A stretch of DNA of 37,590 nucleotides, from the NCBI GenBank assembly GCA_021803025.1, contig JAJZQV010000019.1:1-37590 (forward strand), written 5' to 3'. Below the pieces are notes generated by a model, which did no database searches, was not told the DNA's origin, and saw only the letters and a program-made list of their open reading frames with translations. The DNA comes from Actinomycetes bacterium (GTDB taxonomy: Bacteria; Actinomycetota; Actinomycetes; Propionibacteriales; Propionibacteriaceae). Both the position numbers and the translations under genes were made by a program. This document shows, one piece after another, positions 16,861 through 26,873 of this stretch; positions within the stretch are counted from its first letter, which is position 1, and each line of letters starts with the position of its first letter.

Positions 16861-19800
16861 GTGACGGTGAAGGCGCTCGTTGACGTCGTGGCGGCCGACC
16901 GGGTGGTCGGGCGCTGCATCGACGACGCCCGCGCGCGCCTGCCGGTGCTCGACGTGACCGCGCCGCCCGCGCTCCGGCCGCTCCTCGCGGCCGCCTTCGC
17001 GGAGCGTGCCGAGCGTACGGTGCTGCTCGTCACGAGCACGTACCGCGAGGCCGAGCAGCTTGCCGCCGAGGTCGCCTCGGTCATCGGCGAGGAGGACGTC
17101 GCCTACTACCCGGCCTGGGAGACCCTCCCGCACGAGCGGCTGAGCCCGCGGTCGGACACGGTCGGCCGGCGCCTCGCCGTGCTCCGCCGCCTGGTGGGTA
17201 CGGACGAGGCCCCGCGGCCGAGGGTGGTCGTGGCGCCCGTACGGTCGTTGCTCCAGCCGCAGGTGAAGGGGCTCGGGGAGATGCGGCCGGTGACGATCCG
17301 GGCCGGGGAGGACTACGACCCCACGGACCTGGCGCGCGACCTCGTCGCCGCGGCCTACGTGCGCGTCGACCTCGTCGAGCATCGCGGCGAGTTCGCCGTA
17401 CGAGGCGGCATCGTCGACCTGTTCTGCCCCACGGAGGAGCACCCCGTCCGCATCGACTTCTTCGGGGACACCGTCGAGGAGATCCGGCTGTTCGAGGTCG
17501 CCGACCAGCGCTCCGGAGCGGTCACCCGCGACCACGTCGTCGCGTACCCGTGCCGCGAGCTCCTGCTGACCCCGCAGGTGCGGGAGCGCGCCCGCCTCCT
17601 CGGCGAGGCGCACCCCGAGCTGCTCGACATGGTCGACCGCATCGCGGCCGGCCACGCCGTGGAGGGGATGGAAGCGCTCGCGCCGGCCCTCGTCGACGGG
17701 CTCGAGCTGCTCGTCGACGTCGTGCCCGCCGACACGCTGGTCCTCGTCTGCGACCCGGAGCTCGTCCGGACCCGCGCGGGCGACCTCGAGGCCACGTCGC
17801 AGGAGTTCCTCGCCGCCTCGTGGGCGGCCTCCGCGGGAGGCGGCCAAGCCCCGATCGACCTCGGTGCCGCCGCGTACCAGCCGCTCGCCGAGGTCCGCAG
17901 CCACGCCATGGCACGCGGTCTCTCGTGGTGGTCCTTGTCCCCGTACGCGGCCGCCCCCGACGAGCACGGTCCGCTCGAGTCGGAGGACGGAGAGCTCGTC
18001 GACCTCTCGTCCATCGACGTCACCGGCGTCGAGTCCCGTACGGTGCCCGCCCGCGCGGTCGAGTCGTGGCGAGGCGACATCGACGCCGCCGTCGAGGACC
18101 TGCGAGGTGCTGTCGCCGACGGAAGCATGGTCGTCCTCACGGCCGAGGGCCACGGCCTGGTGACGCGCATGTTCGAGCTGCTCACCGAGCAGGGCATCGG
18201 GGCTACCAGGACCGAGGACCTGGACGCAGCGCCGCAGCACGGGATCGTGACCATCACGACCGCCGCGTTCGCGCACGGACTGCGTTTCGACTCGGTGGGG
18301 CTGCGTCTCTATACGGCATCCGACCTCGCGGGACAGCAGGCCGCTGACAAGGCCGGACGCCGGCTGCCGAGTCGGCGCAAGAAGCAGATCGACCCCCTCG
18401 AGCTCACGACCGGCGACCCGATCGTCCACGAGCACCACGGCGTCGGCCGCTACGTCGAGCTCGTCCAGCGCACCGTCGCGGGTGCGACCCGGGAGTACCT
18501 CGTCATCGAGTACGCCCCGAGCAAGCGCAACCAGCCGAACGACCGCCTGTACGTGCCGATGGACCAGCTCGACCTCGTCACCCGCTACGTGGGCGGCGAG
18601 GCGCCGGCCCTCGACAAGATGGGCGGCGCCGACTGGAACAAGCGCAAGTCGCGTGCGCGCAAGGCCGTACGCCAGATCGCGGCCGAGCTCATCAAGCTGT
18701 ACGCCGCCCGACAGGCGTCCCGCGGGCACGCGTTCTCGCCCGACACGCCCTGGCAGCGCGAGCTCGAGGACGCCTTCGCCTACGTCGAGACGCCGGACCA
18801 GCTCGCCTGCATCGACGAGGTGAAGCGCGACATGGAGCGGGTCGTGCCGATGGACCGCCTCATCTGCGGCGACGTGGGGTACGGCAAGACCGAGATCGCG
18901 GTGCGGGCGGCGTTCAAGGCGGTGCAGGACGGCAAGCAGGTCGCGGTCCTCGTCCCGACGACACTGCTCGTCCAGCAGCACCACGCGACGTTCGCGGACA
19001 GGTACGCGAGCTTCCCCGTCACCGTCGCCGCCCTGTCGAGGTTCCAGAGCGACGCGGAGACCAAGGCCACGCTCGCGGGGATCGCGGACGGCAAGGTCGA
19101 CGTGGTCGTCGGCACCCACCGACTGCTGTCGAGCGAGGTGACGTTCCACGACCTCGGGCTCGTCGTCATCGACGAGGAGCAGCGATTCGGGGTCGAGCAC
19201 AAGGAGCAGCTCAAGAAGCTGCGCCTCGACGTCGACGTCCTGGCGATGAGCGCGACGCCGATCCCTCGTACCCTCGAGATGGCCATCACCGGCATCCGGG
19301 AGATGAGCGTCATCGCCACCCCCCCCGAGGAGCGCCACCCGGTGCTGACGTTCGCCGGCTCGTACGACGAGCGGCAGGTCACCGCAGCCATCCGGCGCGA
19401 GCTGGCGCGCGAGGGCCAGGTCTTCTTCATCCACAACCGCGTCCAGTCGATCGACCGGGTGGCCAAGCGCATCGCGGAGCTGGTCCCGGAGGCCAGGGTC
19501 GCCACGGCCCACGGTCAGATGTCGGAGCGGGACCTCGAGCAGGTCATGGTCGACTTCTGGGAGAGGCGGGCCGACGTGCTCGTCAGCACGACGATCGTCG
19601 AGGCGGGTCTGGACATCTCGACCGCCAACACGCTCCTCATCGAGCGCGCCGACCTGCTGGGCCTGTCGCAGCTGCACCAGCTGCGGGGGCGTGTCGGTCG
19701 GGGGCGCGACCGCGGGTACGCGTACTTCTTCTACCCCCCGGAGAAGGCGCTCACGGAGAACGCGCATGGTCGCCTCGTCACGATGGCCGCCCACACCGAC

Positions 19801-20439
19801 CTCGGCTCCGGCATGCAGATCGCGCTCAAGGACCTCGAGATCCGCGGCGCGGGCAACCTCCTCGGGGGCGAGCAGTCGGGCCACATCGCCGACGTGGGCT
19901 TCGACCTTTACCTGCGGCTCGTCGGCGAGGCCGTCGAGGAGTTCCGCGGCGACGCGCCCGAGCCCGAGGCGGAGATGCGCATCGAGCTGCCCGTCGAGGC
20001 GCACCTGCCTGTCGACTACGTGGAGTCCGAACGGCTGCGGCTCGAGATGTACAAGCGGCTCGCCGAGGTCCGTACCGCCGAGGATCTCGAGGCGGTCACC
20101 GCGGAGCTGCGCGACCGGTACGGGGAGCCGCCGGAGTCCGTCCAGGCGCTGCTCGCGGTCGCGGCCTTCCGCCTGCTCTGCCGTCGGCACGGCGTCACCG
20201 AGGTGGTGAGCGGTCCGAGCAGTGTCCGCTTCTCGCCCGCGGGGCTCCCGGACTCACGCCAGCTCCGGCTCAAGCGGCTGTACCCGGGCACCATCGTCAA
20301 GGACAGCCAGATCCTCGTGCCGCGGCCGACGACCGGCGGGATTCCACGGCGGCCCGTCGACGGACTGGAGCTCGTCGAGTGGGCGAGCCAGGTCGTCACG
20401 GCCACGTACGAGACCGCTCAGGCTGCCCCGGTAGTCTGA
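16861..20439 (+). CDS. mfd: transcription-repair coupling factor
   Basis: DNA translocase that removes stalled RNA polymerase and recruits UvrA. The protein is 1192 aa, full length for the family. The N-terminal UvrB-homology part runs to about residue 250. The CarD-like RNA-polymerase interaction domain starts near 519 (DPIVHEHHGVGRYVELV). The helicase motifs include Walker A GDVGYGKTEIAV (670-681), DEEQRFGVEHKEQLK (771-785) and SATPIPRTLEMA. VGRGRDRGYAYFF and GAGNLLGGEQSGH complete the RecG-like translocation region, and the C-terminal TRCF domain follows. The start is GTG 16861; TAGGGT at 16847-16852 ends 8 nt before it, suggesting a leaderless transcript. Confidence 0.97.
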   Translation: MTVKALVDVVAADRVVGRCIDDARARLPVLDVTAPPALRPLLAAAFAERAERTVLLVTSTYREAEQLAAEVASVIGEEDVAYYPAWETLPHERLSPRSDTVGRRLAVLRRLVGTDEAPRPRVVVAPVRSLLQPQVKGLGEMRPVTIRAGEDYDPTDLARDLVAAAYVRVDLVEHRGEFAVRGGIVDLFCPTEEHPVRIDFFGDTVEEIRLFEVADQRSGAVTRDHVVAYPCRELLLTPQVRERARLLGEAHPELLDMVDRIAAGHAVEGMEALAPALVDGLELLVDVVPADTLVLVCDPELVRTRAGDLEATSQEFLAASWAASAGGGQAPIDLGAAAYQPLAEVRSHAMARGLSWWSLSPYAAAPDEHGPLESEDGELVDLSSIDVTGVESRTVPARAVESWRGDIDAAVEDLRGAVADGSMVVLTAEGHGLVTRMFELLTEQGIGATRTEDLDAAPQHGIVTITTAAFAHGLRFDSVGLRLYTASDLAGQQAADKAGRRLPSRRKKQIDPLELTTGDPIVHEHHGVGRYVELVQRTVAGATREYLVIEYAPSKRNQPNDRLYVPMDQLDLVTRYVGGEAPALDKMGGADWNKRKSRARKAVRQIAAELIKLYAARQASRGHAFSPDTPWQRELEDAFAYVETPDQLACIDEVKRDMERVVPMDRLICGDVGYGKTEIAVRAAFKAVQDGKQVAVLVPTTLLVQQHHATFADRYASFPVTVAALSRFQSDAETKATLAGIADGKVDVVVGTHRLLSSEVTFHDLGLVVIDEEQRFGVEHKEQLKKLRLDVDVLAMSATPIPRTLEMAITGIREMSVIATPPEERHPVLTFAGSYDERQVTAAIRRELAREGQVFFIHNRVQSIDRVAKRIAELVPEARVATAHGQMSERDLEQVMVDFWERRADVLVSTTIVEAGLDISTANTLLIERADLLGLSQLHQLRGRVGRGRDRGYAYFFYPPEKALTENAHGRLVTMAAHTDLGSGMQIALKDLEIRGAGNLLGGEQSGHIADVGFDLYLRLVGEAVEEFRGDAPEPEAEMRIELPVEAHLPVDYVESERLRLEMYKRLAEVRTAEDLEAVTAELRDRYGEPPESVQALLAVAAFRLLCRRHGVTEVVSGPSSVRFSPAGLPDSRQLRLKRLYPGTIVKDSQILVPRPTTGGIPRRPVDGLELVEWASQVVTATYETAQAAPVV

Positions 20440-20461
20440 CGGCGACCAGAAAGGGAACCCT

Positions 20462-20977
20462 GTGACTCGTCTGCGTGCGGCTCTGGCCGCTCTCGCCCTC
20501 ACCGTGACCGTGCTTCTGACCGGCTGTTCCGGGGGTACGGCGAACACGGCCGCGGTCGTCAACGGCGTCGTGATCCGCGAGAGCGCCGTCGACGACATGG
20601 CCCAGGCCCTCGTGTCGTCGGGCGCGATCAGCACCTACACTGCGGCGCGCGCATCGGCCGCATCCACGCTCATCGTGGGTGAGGTGGCCCGCCAGGTGGC
20701 GGCACAGCACGGCATCGCGCTCACTGCGCCGGACCTCCCGACGCTCTCCGCGAACAACCCGACGTTCGCGACGTTCCTCACGACCCCGCTCGGCGAGGAG
20801 TTCGCGACGGACCACGTCAACGGCAGCCAGGTGATCAAACAGGTGTCAGGCTGGCAGGCGGAGTTCGCCGCGGTGAAGGTGCAGCTGAACCCCCGGTACG
20901 GGACGTGGACCGACTACATCTCCAACAGCTCGTCCAGCGTGCCGACCGGGTCCATGTCGACCGTCGCGGGGTCCTGA
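20462..20977 (+). CDS. SurA-N-like lipoprotein
   Basis: Secreted lipoprotein of 171 aa. The signal peptide RLRAALAALALTVTVLLTGC ends in a lipobox (LTGC, Cys about 22). The mature part begins with AAVVNGVVIRESAVDDMAQAL, the start of a SurA-N/peptidyl-prolyl isomerase N-terminal fold, but no isomerase domain follows, so a chaperone-like or structural role is more likely than catalysis. GTG 20462 has AAGGGA upstream, and a TAGTCT -10 overlaps the last codons of mfd. A small lipoprotein between mfd and eno (LpqU in M. tuberculosis) is a familiar arrangement, although the families differ. Confidence 0.7.
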   Translation: MTRLRAALAALALTVTVLLTGCSGGTANTAAVVNGVVIRESAVDDMAQALVSSGAISTYTAARASAASTLIVGEVARQVAAQHGIALTAPDLPTLSANNPTFATFLTTPLGEEFATDHVNGSQVIKQVSGWQAEFAAVKVQLNPRYGTWTDYISNSSSSVPTGSMSTVAGS

Positions 20978-20982
20978 CGGGA

Positions 20983-21609
20983 ATGGTCCCGGACGTCGCG
21001 GGCGGTGACGAGCTGCGGCGACTCGTCGCCGTGATGCACGCCCTGCGCCAGGGCTGCCCGTGGGACATGCAGCAGACGCACGCCTCGCTGCTGCACTACC
21101 TCGTCGAGGAGGCTGCCGAGGTGGTCGACGCCGTGGAGACGGGTACGGACTCCGACCTCTGCGAAGAGCTGGGGGACCTCCTGCTGCAGATCGCGTTCCA
21201 CGCCGAGATCGCCTCCGAGAGGAGGGCGTTCTCGATCGACGATGTCGCACGTGGCATCAGCGACAAGCTCATCGCGCGACATCCGCACGTGTTCGCCGGG
21301 GAGGAGGCCCCCGACGACCTCAACGCCGTGTGGGAGCGGCGCAAGAAGGCCGAGAAGAACCGGACGAGCTCCCTCGACGGGATCCCGACCAGCCTTCCCG
21401 TGCTCGCCCGGACGAACAAGGTGCTCATGCGCGCGCGCAGCCACGACGTCCCGGTCGGTCTCCCCACCGAGCCCATCGACGCCGGCGAGGTGGGTGCCGA
21501 GCTGCTGGCACTGGCGTCCCGTGCTCAGGCCTCCGGCATCGACCCCGAACAGGCGCTGCGCGCTGCGCTGCGGGAGCTGGAGTCGTCGATCCGGGCCGAG
21601 GGCCGCTGA
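20983..21609 (+). CDS. mazG: MazG nucleoside triphosphate pyrophosphohydrolase
   Basis: Hydrolyses (d)NTPs, including damaged nucleotides, to NMP and pyrophosphate. The protein is 208 aa. The metal-binding EEAAEVVDAVE and CEELGDLLLQIAFHAEIA motifs form the four-helix MazG core (about residues 30-85). GCPWDMQQTHASL is the typical lead-in, and ISDKLIARHPHVFAG ... VWERRKKAEK ends the domain. The second MazG-like half is shortened and lacks the metal motif, as in other actinobacterial proteins. The ATG is 5 nt after the lipoprotein stop. It ends 2 nt from the convergent ABC permease gene. Confidence 0.92.
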   Translation: MVPDVAGGDELRRLVAVMHALRQGCPWDMQQTHASLLHYLVEEAAEVVDAVETGTDSDLCEELGDLLLQIAFHAEIASERRAFSIDDVARGISDKLIARHPHVFAGEEAPDDLNAVWERRKKAEKNRTSSLDGIPTSLPVLARTNKVLMRARSHDVPVGLPTEPIDAGEVGAELLALASRAQASGIDPEQALRAALRELESSIRAEGR

Positions 21610-21611
21610 CC

Positions 21612-22364
21612 TCAGAGCTCCCGCCGTCGCATCACCAGCACGGTCGCCACGACGAACAGCGCCGCCGTGACGATGCCGGTCGCCAGAGGCCACGCCCAGG
21701 ACGTTTCCGTACCTGCGGCGAGAGCCGTGGGTGCGCCGAGCAGCCCGGCGGGCGACCAGCGTGCCGCCGGTCCCCACGCCGAGAGGATGGACAGCACCAC
21801 CCACGCGGCGATGCCGAGACCGGCGGTGGCGCTCGCGGACTCGAGCGCCGTGGAGAGCAGGATCGCCACCGTGACGCTCCACAGCGCCAGCACGACCCAG
21901 GCGCCGGTGGCCGCGAAGAGACGCACCCAGGAGGCGTCGCCGAAGACCGCCTGCGTCGTGAGGGCCATGACGACCGTCGCGAGCGCGGTCCCCACGACGA
22001 CGAGCCCCACGGCCGCCGTGACCTTGGCGGCGATGAACGCGGCGGGCGTGAGCCCCTTCGAGAGGGCCATCGCGGCAGTCCCGCTCGACCTCTCGCCGTT
22101 GACCGCGCTGCTGAACGAGACGATCACGACGAGGAGCGCCACCTGGCCGAGGTTCTTCGTCCACTGGGCGTACGCGTCCGCGACGGTCGGGTCGGGGAGC
22201 GTGAGCGGCAGGTTGGCGACAGTGCTGACGAGGTACGGGGTCGCCTTGGCCAGCAGCGGGCTGGCGACGGCGCAGACGAGGAGGGTCACCGGCAGGACGT
22301 ACAGACGCCACGTGGCGACGACCTCGCGGAGCTCCTTGACGAGGAATGCTCGGTAGCCGGTCAT
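21612..22364 (-). CDS. ABC-2 type transporter permease
   Basis: Membrane subunit of 250 aa with six predicted helices. The N-terminal FLVKELREVVATWRLYVLPV and the extracytoplasmic loop after the first helix, followed by SFSSAVNGERSSGTAAMALSKGLT, are the standard ABC-2 (NosY/NatB-like) layout. The start overlaps the ATPase stop by 4 nt. Together they form a single-permease exporter, presumably a homodimer; the substrate is unknown. Confidence 0.88.
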   Translation of the reverse strand: MTGYRAFLVKELREVVATWRLYVLPVTLLVCAVASPLLAKATPYLVSTVANLPLTLPDPTVADAYAQWTKNLGQVALLVVIVSFSSAVNGERSSGTAAMALSKGLTPAAFIAAKVTAAVGLVVVGTALATVVMALTTQAVFGDASWVRLFAATGAWVVLALWSVTVAILLSTALESASATAGLGIAAWVVLSILSAWGPAARWSPAGLLGAPTALAAGTETSWAWPLATGIVTAALFVVATVLVMRRREL

Positions 22365-23299
22365 GCGTCACGCTGCACGAGGGAGACGAAGACGTCCTCG
22401 AGGGACGTCTCGATGGGCTCGAACCGCACCAGCCCGATGCCGAGCGCGGCGACGATCTCCGGCACGCGGTGCCGGGCGAGGTCCACGTCGTTCACGGTCA
22501 GCTCGACCCCCGAGGGCGTCTCGGCGAGCCTGCCGACCCACGGCTCGGAGGCGAGCGTCATCCGCAGGTTCGCACAGTCGTCGGTGACCTCCAGCGCGTA
22601 CCGGCTGCTTCCCCCGTACCGGGCCTTGAGCTCGTCGACGCTGCCCTGCGTGACGAGGTGCCCGTCGTCGAGGATCGCGACCTCGTCGCAGACCCGCTCG
22701 ACGTCGCTGAGGATGTGCGTGGAGAAGAAGACGGTCGTCCGGCCGCGCAGCGCCGCGACCATGTCCAGCACGCCCTTGCGCCCGATGGGGTCCAGGGCAG
22801 AGGTCGGCTCGTCGAGGACGAGCAGGTCAGGCGCGCCGACGAGCGCCTGCGCGATGCCCAGCCGCTGCTTCATGCCCCGGCTGTAGCCGCCGACCTTCTG
22901 ACGGACGCCCGTGAGCCCTGCGAGGTCGAGCAGGCTCTCCGTGCGGCGGGCGAGGGTGGGGCCGCGGACGCCCACGAGGGAGCCGGCGAAGCGCAGGACG
23001 TCGGAGGCCGACATCCACGGGTAGAAGCCTGGCACGTCGGGAAGGAAGCCGATACGCCGGCGGAGCCGTGCGAGGTCGTCGTCGGTGGACGCGGAGACGT
23101 CGTGGCCGAGCACGGTGACCTTGCCGGAGGTGGGTCGGGCGAACCCGAGGACCATGCGCACAGTGGTGGTCTTGCCGGCCCCGTTCGGGCCGAGGAAGCC
23201 GAAGACCGATCCGTCCGGCACGGCCATGGTCAGGCGGTCGACGGCGGTGTGGGCCGGGTACGACTTCGTGAGGTCGGCGACGGCGACGCTTGACGTCAT
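22361..23299 (-). CDS. ABC transporter ATP-binding protein
   Basis: ATPase of 312 aa powering the ABC-2 permease. Walker A GPNGAGKTTT (about residues 38-47), a Q-loop region, signature YSRGMKQRLGIAQAL, Walker B LLVLDEPTSALDP and the switch His in FFSTHILSDVERV are all present. The roughly 90-residue C-terminal extension is usual in ABC-2 drug and antibiotic exporters. The start ATG 23299 overlaps the stop of the upstream small membrane protein by 4 nt. An in-frame extension upstream exists but would lie wholly inside that gene. Confidence 0.93.
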   Translation of the reverse strand: MTSSVAVADLTKSYPAHTAVDRLTMAVPDGSVFGFLGPNGAGKTTTVRMVLGFARPTSGKVTVLGHDVSASTDDDLARLRRRIGFLPDVPGFYPWMSASDVLRFAGSLVGVRGPTLARRTESLLDLAGLTGVRQKVGGYSRGMKQRLGIAQALVGAPDLLVLDEPTSALDPIGRKGVLDMVAALRGRTTVFFSTHILSDVERVCDEVAILDDGHLVTQGSVDELKARYGGSSRYALEVTDDCANLRMTLASEPWVGRLAETPSGVELTVNDVDLARHRVPEIVAALGIGLVRFEPIETSLEDVFVSLVQRDA

Positions 23300-23574
23300 C
23301 GCTCGCCGTACAGGTCGTCGACGACGCGAGAGGTCGTCGTGGAGGCGTCCTGTCGGGGTGCGACGTCCGCGACCTCCCGGGACGTGCGTCCCACGGCGAA
23401 GAACGCGATCGGGCCCACGAACTGGACGAGGCAGATCACGGCCCACGCCCACTTCGGGAGCGTCAGGCGGTCGGACGGCGTACGGAACAGGACGACCCAC
23501 GCCGCCACCAGCAGTGCGAGCTCGACGACGACGAGCACGATGACGAGGACGATCAGGGAGAGCTGGGTGTTCAT
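23296..23574 (-). CDS. PLDc_N-domain small membrane protein
   Basis: A 92-aa protein with two transmembrane helices (about 5-28 and 42-62) and the PLDc_N (cardiolipin-synthase N-terminal-like) signature PKWAWAVICLVQFVGPIAFFAVGR. The C-terminal tail is soluble. Such proteins are commonly the first gene of small ABC-2 exporter operons in actinobacteria. ATGA overlaps link it to the ATPase, so the three genes form one unit. GAAGGAAG lies a few bases before ATG 23574. An 11-bp dyad lies 37 bp upstream. Confidence 0.82.
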   Translation of the reverse strand: MNTQLSLIVLVIVLVVVELALLVAAWVVLFRTPSDRLTLPKWAWAVICLVQFVGPIAFFAVGRTSREVADVAPRQDASTTTSRVVDDLYGER

Positions 23575-23608
23575 GACGCTTCCTTCATGCGGTGTGGCTA
23601 CATGGTAA

Positions 23609-23761
23609 GACCAGGTACTGGGTTCTGCCATAGTGGGTGCCCTGTCGGCGCTCTCGTACGCGGGACAGCTCGGGTGCGCGGTCCACGTGGACGCCGACGC
23701 GCTCGATGCCCGACTGCTCGCGGACACGCTGCGCGACCAGCTGTCGCGGATCGCCTCTTGA
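23609..23761 (+). pseudogene. 3' remnant of a WS/DGAT-like acyltransferase gene
   Basis: A frame after TAA 23606-23608 reads SAIVGALSALSYAGQLGC, then AVHVDADALDARLLADTLRDQ and LSRIAS before TGA at 23759-23761. This resembles the C-terminus of wax ester synthase/diacylglycerol acyltransferases (loop, LSYAGQL strand, D-x-D, final helix). The other roughly 400 residues, including the HHxxxDG active site, are missing, and no start or ribosome site is seen. The match is by eye and the family name is tentative. Confidence 0.4.
23611..23621. promoter_or_regulatory. dyad upstream of the ABC exporter operon
   Basis: CCAG-GTA-CTGG is a perfect dyad near the expected promoter of the minus-strand operon (TACCAT-like -10 at about 23602-23607, read on the minus strand). 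A repressor of the MarR, PadR or GntR type would be expected, but no such gene is adjacent. Confidence 0.3.
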
Positions 23762-23850
23762 CCTGCGGCGAAGGCCTACACAGCTTCACCGATCCCTCAC
23801 GAGAAGCGGTTCCGCGGCATAGTCTGACGCTGTCGAGCTGGGAGGTCGCC

Positions 23851-25748
<1,898 letters not shown>

Positions 25749-25752
25749 GCCC

Positions 25753-26370
25753 GTGGCTGAAGGGCGACGCGGCGAGCGCAGGTCCGGCGGACCCGGGCGG
25801 GCTTCGGCTCGCCCGGGCGTGAGCCGGCAGCGGCGCCGCGTTCGCCCCTCGGCGACGGATGCCCAGCAGCGTCCGGAGTCGGGGCTCAAGCTTCCCCGGC
25901 TCACGGGCGGGATGCAGATCACCCAGCGGGCGGTCGCCCTCCTCGTGGTCGTCGGCCTCCTCGTGCTCAGCTACGTCGGAACGCTGCGCATCTACCTGGA
26001 CCAGCAGAGCGAGATGGCCACGGCCAGCCGGGAGATCGCCGACCGACAGGCCACGATCGCCCGGCTCGAGGACGAGCTGTCCCGGTGGAACGACCCGAGC
26101 TACATCAAGACGCAGGCGCGCGAGCGGCTTGGCTGGGTGATGCCCGGGGAGGTCGGCTACCGCGTCATTGGCAGCGACGGCGCGGTCGTGAGCGGCGAGG
26201 TCGGCTCCATCCAGGGGAACAACGACCCCGTCAAGCAGGCGTGGTACGAGCGGATCTGGTCGTCCGTGCAGGCCGCCGACCAGCCTGTCGTCGTCCCGAC
26301 CACCACACCCCTCGCCACTGTCTCGCCACCCGCACCGGCCCCGTCGGCGTCGACGACCAAGAAGCGATGA
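25753..26370 (+). CDS. FtsB/DivIC-family septum protein
   Basis: Bitopic divisome protein of 205 aa. A basic cytoplasmic N-terminus (1-53) precedes one transmembrane helix (AVALLVVVGLLVLSYVG, about 57-74). A coiled coil follows (YLDQQSEMATASREIADRQA ... LEDELSRWNDPSYIKTQARERLGWVMPGEVGYRV), ending in the septum-formation-initiator motif, and then a Pro/Thr/Ser-rich tail. The long basic N-terminus and extended tail are typical of actinobacterial versions. The start is GTG 25753, 4 nt after eno; the stop overlaps DUF501 by ATGA. Confidence 0.88.
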   Translation: MAEGRRGERRSGGPGRASARPGVSRQRRRVRPSATDAQQRPESGLKLPRLTGGMQITQRAVALLVVVGLLVLSYVGTLRIYLDQQSEMATASREIADRQATIARLEDELSRWNDPSYIKTQARERLGWVMPGEVGYRVIGSDGAVVSGEVGSIQGNNDPVKQAWYERIWSSVQAADQPVVVPTTTPLATVSPPAPAPSASTTKKR

Positions 26371-26873
26371 TCGAGCCGATCGGGCCCTCGGACGAGGCGA
26401 CGATCGCCGCCCAGCTCGGCCGCACCCCTCGCGGGATGGCAGGTGTCGCGTGGCGGTGCCCCTGCGGCAAGCCCGGGGTGGTCGCGACGCACCCCGCCCT
26501 TCCCGACGGCACCCCGTTCCCGACGACCTACTACCTCACGTGCCCGCGGGCCGTGGCTGCCTGCTCCACCCTCGAAGCCGAGGGCGTGATGCGGGAGATG
26601 GCGGACCGCCTCGCCCACGACCCCGACCTCGCCAGGGCTTACGCGTGCGCCCACGAGGCGTACCTCGCCGACCGTCGCGCCCTGTCCGGCGACCTCCGAG
26701 TGCCACAGATCGACGGGGTGAGTGCGGGCGGCATGCCTGACCGCGTGAAGTGCCTGCACGCGCTCGCCGCGCACGCGCTCGCCGCGGGCCCCGGCGTCAA
26801 CCCGCTGGGCGACGAGACGGTCGCGCTGCTGGGGGAGTTCTGGAGAAGGCCTTGTCTGAGGGAGGAACGATGA
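26367..26873 (+). CDS. DUF501 family protein
   Basis: A 168-aa protein of unknown function, nearly always found between ftsB and ppx in actinobacteria. Conserved pieces seen: RTPRGMAGVAWRCPCGKPGVV, FPTTYYLTCP, a middle segment LEAEGVM and the C-terminal GGMPDRVKCLHALAAHALA with GPGVNPLGDE. Several Cys (CPCG, LTCP, VKCLH) plus nearby His suggest a metal site, but this is inference. It is coupled to both neighbours by 4-nt overlaps. Confidence 0.85.
   Translation: MIEPIGPSDEATIAAQLGRTPRGMAGVAWRCPCGKPGVVATHPALPDGTPFPTTYYLTCPRAVAACSTLEAEGVMREMADRLAHDPDLARAYACAHEAYLADRRALSGDLRVPQIDGVSAGGMPDRVKCLHALAAHALAAGPGVNPLGDETVALLGEFWRRPCLREER

Noticed and set aside
13811-20190. Very long minus-strand open frames (about 1000 and 1300 codons) opposite the rhamnosidase and mfd genes
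   Set aside because: They are antisense to clearly recognised proteins, are rich in Arg, Gly, Asp and Val in the manner of high-GC shadow frames, and contain no domain motif or ribosome site.
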